Shown here in pieces: positions 58,674 to 64,000 of a stretch of 64,000 nucleotides of DNA. Under the pieces are notes generated by a model. The model did no database searches. It worked only from the letters and a program-made list of their open reading frames with translations, and had not been told where the DNA came from. Within the stretch, counting starts at the first letter, position 1. Each line of letters begins with the position of its first letter. Origin of the DNA: Burkholderia sp. BCC0322 (lineage in GTDB: Bacteria > Pseudomonadota > Gammaproteobacteria > Burkholderiales > Burkholderiaceae); NCBI RefSeq assembly GCF_902833045.1, contig NZ_CADFDU010000011.1, positions 124,001 to 188,000 on the forward strand. Reading direction: 5' to 3'. Made by a program: the position numbers and the translations under genes.

Positions 58674-60341
58674 ATGGAAATCGTCTTCACCGTCCTGATC
58701 CTGCTGCTGACCGTTGCGCTGTCCGGCGCCGTCACGCGCATCCTGCCGTTCCAGCTGCCGCTGCCGCTGATGCAGATCGCGTTCGGCGCGATGCTCGCGT
58801 GGCCGAAGCTGAACCTGCACGTCACGTTCGATCCCGAAATCTTCATGCTGCTGTTCATCCCGCCGCTGCTGTTCGCGGACGGCTGGCGGATTCCGAAGCG
58901 CGAGCTGTACCTGCAGCGCCGCGCGATCCTGATGCTCGCGTTCGGGCTCGTGTTCATGACGGTACTCGCAGTGGGCTACTTCGCGCACTGGCTGATACCC
59001 GAGTTGCCGCTGCCGATCGCGTTCGCGCTCGCGGCCGTACTGTCGCCGACCGACGCGGTCGCGCTGTCGGGCATCGCCGGTAAGGGCCGGATCCCGCCGC
59101 AGCTGATGCACATCCTCGAAGGCGAGGCGCTGATGAACGACGCGTCGGGCCTCGTCGCACTGAAATTCGCGATCGCGGCCGCGCTGACGGGCATGTTCTC
59201 GCTGCGCGACGCCTCGGTCACGTTCGTGATCGTCGCGGCCGGCGGGCTCGCGACGGGCGCGATCGTATCGTGGGCCTTCAGCGCGCTGTCGACGCGCTTC
59301 CTGAACGCCGAGCAGGAAGGCGATCCGGCCCCCGGCATCGTGATGACGCTGCTCGTGCCGTTCGCGGCCTACCTGTTCGCCGAGCACCTCGACCTGTCGG
59401 GCGTGCTGGCGGCCGTGTCGGCCGGGATGATGATGAATTACACGAGCTTCTCGCGCAAAAGCACTGTCGCGTCGCGCGTGCGCGCCGAAAGCACGTGGGC
59501 GATGATCGAGTTCGTGTTCAACGGCATGGTGTTCATCATGCTCGGGCTGCAGCTGCCGCACATCATCGGCCGCACGCTCGTCGACGCGCACCACACGAGC
59601 GACGCACTCGTCGGCCGGATGATCTTCAACGTCTGCGCGATGATGCTCGCGCTGTATGCGATCCGCTTCCTGTGGGTCTGGCTGCTGCGCTGGTTCGCGA
59701 GCCGTCGCGCCGCGCGCCAGGGCCTCGCGGGCACGATGGCCGGCGTGCGCACGATCGCGGTGATGACGGTCGGCGGCGTGCGCGGCGCGGTCACGCTCGC
59801 CGGCGTGCTGTCGATTCCGGTCGCGCTGTCCGACGGCGTGCCGCTGCCGGGCCGCGACACGGCGATCTTCGTGGCGTCGGCCGTGATCCTCGGCTCGCTC
59901 GTCGTCGCGGTGATCGGCCTGCCGCTGCTGCTGCGCGGCGTGCGTTCGTCGCGCAGCCCGCTCGGCGACGAGGAACGCGCCGCACGCGCGGCCGCCGCGC
60001 AGGCCGCGATCCGCGCGATCGACTCGTCGCACGACGCGATCTCGGTCGATCTCGACGAATCGGGCGCCGCGCGCTGCGCGGATATCTCCGCACGCGTGAT
60101 GGACCAGTACCGCCGCCGCCTCGCGACGCTCGCCGAGGACGGCCCCACGCCGCGCGCGGAAGCGAAGCAGGCCGAAACGATGGAACTGCAGATGCGGATC
60201 GCGGCCGTGCGCGCGGAACGCTCCGCGCTCTACCGGCTGCGTAGCGAAAGCAGGATTTCCGACGAGACGCTGACGAAGCTGCTCCGCGAGATCGACCTGT
60301 CGGAGACCGCGCTGTCGACGCGCAAGAAAGGCATTCTCTAA
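58674..60341 (+). CDS. Na+/H+ antiporter, CPA1 family
   Basis: 555 aa, about twelve membrane helices in the first 420 residues. The ion-site motifs LSPTDAVALSGIAG and LEGEALMNDASGLVALKFA are intact, and GGVRGAVTLAGVLS is present. The last about 130 residues are a charged, helical cytoplasmic region (EERAARAAAAQAAIRAID to LSTRKKGIL). Swaps cytoplasmic Na+ or other cations for protons. A much longer frame upstream, over the EAL gene, is antisense and not real. Confidence 0.92.
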   Translation: MEIVFTVLILLLTVALSGAVTRILPFQLPLPLMQIAFGAMLAWPKLNLHVTFDPEIFMLLFIPPLLFADGWRIPKRELYLQRRAILMLAFGLVFMTVLAVGYFAHWLIPELPLPIAFALAAVLSPTDAVALSGIAGKGRIPPQLMHILEGEALMNDASGLVALKFAIAAALTGMFSLRDASVTFVIVAAGGLATGAIVSWAFSALSTRFLNAEQEGDPAPGIVMTLLVPFAAYLFAEHLDLSGVLAAVSAGMMMNYTSFSRKSTVASRVRAESTWAMIEFVFNGMVFIMLGLQLPHIIGRTLVDAHHTSDALVGRMIFNVCAMMLALYAIRFLWVWLLRWFASRRAARQGLAGTMAGVRTIAVMTVGGVRGAVTLAGVLSIPVALSDGVPLPGRDTAIFVASAVILGSLVVAVIGLPLLLRGVRSSRSPLGDEERAARAAAAQAAIRAIDSSHDAISVDLDESGAARCADISARVMDQYRRRLATLAEDGPTPRAEAKQAETMELQMRIAAVRAERSALYRLRSESRISDETLTKLLREIDLSETALSTRKKGIL

Positions 60342-60379
60342 ACGGCCGGCCGCTGCCTTTGCGCAGCCGCCGCCCCATC

Positions 60380-60410
60380 AAAAACGGCGACGCACTGGCG
60401 TCGCCGTTTT
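60380..60410. terminator. Bidirectional terminator between the antiporter and the indolepyruvate oxidoreductase
   Basis: AAAACGGCGACGC and GCGTCGCCGTTTT around an ACTG loop, flanked by A and T runs, 39 bases after the antiporter stop and 21 before the end of the oxidoreductase gene. Confidence 0.88.
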
Positions 60411-60430
60411 CACTCCCGCCCGCGTTCGCG

Positions 60431-63400
60431 TTACTTCGCGACGACGACCGGAATCCCCTTCAGCATCCCCGCGCCCTTCATCTCGTCGAGCGCGTGCTGC
60501 ACGGCCGCGCTCGTCGCCGCTTCGATGCCGAGCTGCAACGCGAGCTTGCGCTCCGCGCGCTTCACGCCGGCCAGGTTGCGCACCTTCACGTGCCCGAAGC
60601 CGCGCACGCGGGCGTGCAGGTCGGCCAGTTGCGCGACCTGCGCCGCATTGCCGGCGGTCGTCGCGGCGAGCGCACGCGTGAGCGTCGTCTCGTAGTCGTC
60701 GGCGAGCGCGCGCTCCATCTTGCGCTCGACGGTGCGGCCGAACGGATCGAGCCACGTGCCGCGCAGGCTGCGCACGCGCGCCAGCATGCCGAACACCGGC
60801 CACATCCACTGGCCGAACTCGCGCTTCTTCGGCGCGCTGCCGTCGCGGCCGGCCTTCGCGACCGTCGGCGGCGCCAGGTTGAACTTCACGCGATAAGCCT
60901 GCCCCGGCACGCCTTCGAATTGCGCTTCGAGCGCCGTGCGGAACGCGTCGTCCGTGTAAAGCCGCGCGACTTCGTATTCGTCCTTCACCGCGAGCAGCCG
61001 GTAGAACGTCGTCGCGACCGCGCGCGTCAGCGCATCGTCGCCCTTCGCGCGCGCCGCGCTCACGAGGGCACGGTAGCGTTCGACATAGCGTGCGCCGCCG
61101 TATGCATCGAGACGCGCCTCGCGATCGGCGATCAGTTCGGCAAGCGTTTCCGGTGCGGCGTGCGTGGCCACCGCGTGACGCGCGTTCCACAACGCATCGA
61201 GGCCCGCCGCGTCGCCGGCCGCCATCCGGCCGATCGAGAACGCGAGCTTGTTCATCGGCACCGCGACGTTGTTCAGCTCGATCGCGCGCATCATCGCGGC
61301 GAGCGACACCGGCACGAGGCCGAGCTGCCACGCATAGCCGAGCATCAGGATGTTCGCGCCGATCGAATCGCCGAGGAACTTCGCGGCGAGCGCTTGCGCG
61401 TCGCAGCTCGACAGGTAACCATCGCCGGCCGCGTGACGCATCTTCTCGAGCAGCGCATCCGCATGCAGATTCGCGTCGGGGTTCTGCACGAACGACGCGT
61501 TCGGGATCCGGTGCGTGTTGACGACGATCCGCGAACGCTCGTGACGCACCGTCTGCAGCGCCTCGGCGCTCGCGCCGACCACCATGTCGCACGCGAGCAG
61601 CACGTCGGCCTGCTGCGTGTCGATACGCACCTGGTTCAGCCACCGGTCGCTCGATGCGATCCGCACGAACGACAGCACCGAGCCGCCCTTCTGCGCGAAG
61701 CCCATGAAGTCGAGCACCGACGCGCTCTTGCCTTCGAGGTGCGCGGCCATGCTGATCAGCGCGCCGACCGTCACGACGCCCGTGCCGCCGACGCCCGTCA
61801 CGAGCATGTCGAACGGCGCCGCGTCGAGATGCGTGGCCGGCACCGGCAGCGCGTCGACGCGCGCGGCGAGCGCGGCTTCGTCGAACGCGGCACCGGCGGC
61901 CTTCTTCAGCGCCGCGCCTTCGACCGTCACGAAGCTCGGGCAGAAGCCGTTCACGCACGAATAATCCTTGTTGCACGACGACTGGTCGATGCGGCGCTTG
62001 CGGCCGAGCGGCGTCTCCAGCGGCTCGACCGACAGGCAGTTCGACTGCACGCCGCAATCGCCGCAGCCTTCGCACACCGCGTCGTTGATGAACAGGCGCT
62101 TGTCCGGGTCGGGGAATTCGCCCTTCTTGCGGCGGCGGCGCTTCTCGGCCGCGCAGGTCTGGTCGTAGATCAGCACGGTGACGCCCGGCGTCTCGCGCAG
62201 CTCGCGCTGCACCGTGTCGAGCTCGCTGCGGTGATGGAACGTCGTGCCCTTCGGGAACAGCCCGTGATGACCGTCGTACTTCTCCGGTTCGTCGGACACG
62301 ACGACGAAGCGCGACACGCCTTCCGCCTCGACCTGCCGCGCGATCTGCGGCACCGAGATGCTGCCGTCGACCGGCTGGCCGCCCGTCATCGCGACCGCAT
62401 CGTTGTAGAGGATCTTGTACGTGATGTTCGCTTTCGCGGCCACGGCCTGGCGGATCGCGAGGATGCCGGAGTGGAAGTAGGTGCCGTCGCCGAGGTTCTG
62501 GAACACGTGCTTCGTGTTGGTGAACATCGCGTGCGCGGCCCAGTCGACGCCCTCGCCGCCCATCTGGATCAGCCCGGTCGTGTCGCGCTCCATCCACGAC
62601 GCCATGAAGTGGCAGCCGATGCCGGCCTGCGCGATCGAGCCTTCCGGCACCTTCGTCGACGTGTTGTGCGGGCAGCCCGAGCAGAAGTACGGCGTGCGCT
62701 TCACCGCGTCCGCCTCGTTCGACAGGATCTGCGGCGCGACGAGATCGACGACGCGTTCGCGGCGGTCGAGCGCCGGCTTGTGGCGCGCAAGCCAGTCGGC
62801 GAACACCGGCAGGATGCGCGACGGGCGCAGCTCGCCGAGCTCGGACAGCAGGCAGGCGCCGGCGGCGTCGTGCTTGCCGAGCACGCGCGGGCGCGCGCCT
62901 TCCGCGCGGTTGTACAGGTAGTCCTTGATCTGCTGCTCGATGACCGGGCCTTTCTCCTCGATCACGAGCACTTCGGCGAGCCCGTCGACGAACGTCTCGA
63001 TGCGCGTCATCTCGAGCGGGTACGACAGGCCGACCTTGTAGATCCGCACGCCGGCCGCGTCGAGGTCGGCCACCGTCAGGTCGAGGCGACGCAGCGCCTC
63101 CATCAGGTCGAGGTGCGCCTTGCCGCAGGTCACGATGCCGACGTTCGCCTGCGCGCTCGGCGCGATCCACTTGTCGATGCTGTTGGTGCGCGCGAAATGA
63201 CGCACCGCGTCGAGCTTCGCGGCGAGGCGCGCCTCGATCGTGAGGCTCGGCAGGTCGGGCCAGCGATTGTGCAGGCCGCCCGCCGGCGGCGTGTAGCCTT
63301 CCGGCGCCGGCCACCGCGTCTGCAATGCGTCGAGGTCGACGGTCGAGCCCGATTCGACCGTTTCGGAAATCGCCTTGAAACCGACCCACGCGCCCGAGTA

Positions 63401-64000
63401 GCGCGACAGCGCCCAGCCGTACAGCCCGAATTCGAGCATGTCGGCGATGTTCGCCGGGTTCACGACCGGCATGTGCCACGCGATCATCGCGAAGTCGCTC
63501 TGGTGCGGCATCGACGACGACACGCAGCCGTGGTCGTCGCCCGCGACGACGAGCACGCCGCCATGCGGCGACGAACCGTACGCGTTGCCGTGCTTCAGCG
63601 CGTCGCCCGCGCGATCGACACCGGGGCCCTTGCCGTACCACATCGCATACACGCCCTCGACCGTGCGCTCGGGATCGGCCTCGACCCGCTGCGTGCCGAG
63701 CACGGCCGTGCCGCCGAGTTCCTCGTTGATCGCGGGCAGGAAGCGCACGCCGCCGGCGTCGAGCAGTTTCTTCGCCTTCCACAGCTGCTGGTCGACCATG
63801 CCGAGCGGCGAACCGCGATAGCCGCTGACGAAGCCGGCCGTGTCGAGCCCCTGTTCGGCGTCGACCGTGCGCTGCATCAGCAGCAGGCGGACCAGCGCCT
63901 GCGTGCCGGTCAGGAAGATCCGGCCGCGCGTCGCGGTCAGGTTGTCGGTCAGGCGGTAGTCGGACAGGGCAGGCGTGCCGTCGACGGGCAAGCGGGCAGT
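60431..64000 (-). CDS. Indolepyruvate ferredoxin oxidoreductase, fused alpha/gamma-type protein (5' end outside window)
   Basis: At least 1190 codons; the open frame continues past the right edge, so the TTG at 63991 is probably internal. Order: pyrimidine-binding domain (SGYRGSPLGMVDQQLW), TPP-binding domain with GCPHNTSTKVPEGSIAQAGIGC and GDGTYFHSGILAIRQ, a ferredoxin-like segment with CEGCGDCGVQSNC and CNKDYSCVNGFCPSF (4Fe-4S ligands), and the gamma-type domain VTGVGGTGVVTVGALIS, then a DUF6537-like helical C-terminus. Oxidises aryl pyruvates to aryl-acetyl-CoA with ferredoxin, in phenylalanine/tryptophan breakdown. Fused form is usual in beta-proteobacteria. Confidence 0.93.
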   Translation of the reverse strand, partial: TARLPVDGTPALSDYRLTDNLTATRGRIFLTGTQALVRLLLMQRTVDAEQGLDTAGFVSGYRGSPLGMVDQQLWKAKKLLDAGGVRFLPAINEELGGTAVLGTQRVEADPERTVEGVYAMWYGKGPGVDRAGDALKHGNAYGSSPHGGVLVVAGDDHGCVSSSMPHQSDFAMIAWHMPVVNPANIADMLEFGLYGWALSRYSGAWVGFKAISETVESGSTVDLDALQTRWPAPEGYTPPAGGLHNRWPDLPSLTIEARLAAKLDAVRHFARTNSIDKWIAPSAQANVGIVTCGKAHLDLMEALRRLDLTVADLDAAGVRIYKVGLSYPLEMTRIETFVDGLAEVLVIEEKGPVIEQQIKDYLYNRAEGARPRVLGKHDAAGACLLSELGELRPSRILPVFADWLARHKPALDRRERVVDLVAPQILSNEADAVKRTPYFCSGCPHNTSTKVPEGSIAQAGIGCHFMASWMERDTTGLIQMGGEGVDWAAHAMFTNTKHVFQNLGDGTYFHSGILAIRQAVAAKANITYKILYNDAVAMTGGQPVDGSISVPQIARQVEAEGVSRFVVVSDEPEKYDGHHGLFPKGTTFHHRSELDTVQRELRETPGVTVLIYDQTCAAEKRRRRKKGEFPDPDKRLFINDAVCEGCGDCGVQSNCLSVEPLETPLGRKRRIDQSSCNKDYSCVNGFCPSFVTVEGAALKKAAGAAFDEAALAARVDALPVPATHLDAAPFDMLVTGVGGTGVVTVGALISMAAHLEGKSASVLDFMGFAQKGGSVLSFVRIASSDRWLNQVRIDTQQADVLLACDMVVGASAEALQTVRHERSRIVVNTHRIPNASFVQNPDANLHADALLEKMRHAAGDGYLSSCDAQALAAKFLGDSIGANILMLGYAWQLGLVPVSLAAMMRAIELNNVAVPMNKLAFSIGRMAAGDAAGLDALWNARHAVATHAAPETLAELIADREARLDAYGGARYVERYRALVSAARAKGDDALTRAVATTFYRLLAVKDEYEVARLYTDDAFRTALEAQFEGVPGQAYRVKFNLAPPTVAKAGRDGSAPKKREFGQWMWPVFGMLARVRSLRGTWLDPFGRTVERKMERALADDYETTLTRALAATTAGNAAQVAQLADLHARVRGFGHVKVRNLAGVKRAERKLALQLGIEAATSAAVQHALDEMKGAGMLKGIPVVVAK

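Noticed and set aside
60378-63782. Second long minus-strand frame inside the indolepyruvate oxidoreductase gene
   Set aside because: Same strand, other frame, Arg-rich; the real protein with iron-sulfur and TPP motifs uses the other frame.

Overview
The window is high-GC (roughly two-thirds G+C), densely coded chromosomal DNA. Gene content and order (split metH, dac-dat-ybeD-lipB-lipA neighbourhood, bioAFDB, a DUF3567 gene, a type III pantothenate kinase next to birA, -10 boxes of the TACAAT type) point to a Burkholderia, most likely the main chromosome of a B. cepacia complex species. This assignment is from recognition of the proteins, not from a search. Nearly everything is housekeeping; both outermost genes run off the window.

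Layout. 1-7.0 kb: a TauA-like binding protein (partial), lipA-lipB (lipoate), a DUF2917/LysR divergent pair, then ybeD, a D-amino-acid transaminase and a D,D-carboxypeptidase. 6.9-9.2 kb: alpha/beta hydrolase, thin 2Fe-2S ferredoxin, VanZ-like membrane protein. 9.2-12.9 kb: a four-gene Mla/Pqi-type lipid transporter (permease with STAS domain, ATPase, MCE protein, lipoprotein). 13.2-16.1 kb: 5'-nucleotidase lipoprotein coupled to a Sel1-repeat protein. 16.4-18.2 kb: a low-GC island of four overlapping minus-strand genes (57-aa ORF, PAAR-TTR protein, M35-like metallopeptidase, exported OmpA-like protein) that looks like an orphan type VI secretion effector cassette; this is the most interesting part. 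18.5-20.7 kb: birA-coaX and a small membrane protein. 20.7-25.6 kb: heptose adenylyltransferase, diiron ferritin-like protein, patatin, PhaM-like granule protein, enoyl-CoA hydratase. 25.7-29.7 kb: FAH-family hydrolase divergent from an IclR regulator, DUF3108 protein, DUF3567 protein behind a structured leader.

29.9-33.7 kb: methionine synthase as two genes. 33.8-38.7 kb: DUF1840, argS, SPOR-domain protein, dsbA, SDR. 38.7 kb: a 7-bp tandem repeat array, followed by a peptide-binding protein, an ABC-F ATPase, an MBL hydrolase, aceK, carbonic anhydrase, SDR, YchJ and an exported hydrolase. 49.7-54.1 kb: complete biotin operon bioA-bioF-bioD-bioB. 54.2-64 kb: a SUFU-domain protein, cutC, two small membrane proteins, an EAL phosphodiesterase, a Na+/H+ antiporter and a fused indolepyruvate ferredoxin oxidoreductase.

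Functional links: lipA/lipB make lipoyl groups de novo; bioAFDB make biotin and the separate BirA (without a DNA-binding domain) attaches it. No tRNA, rRNA, insertion sequence, prophage or CRISPR array was seen. Start codons were re-chosen where the longest open frame ran through a promoter or lacked a ribosome binding site.
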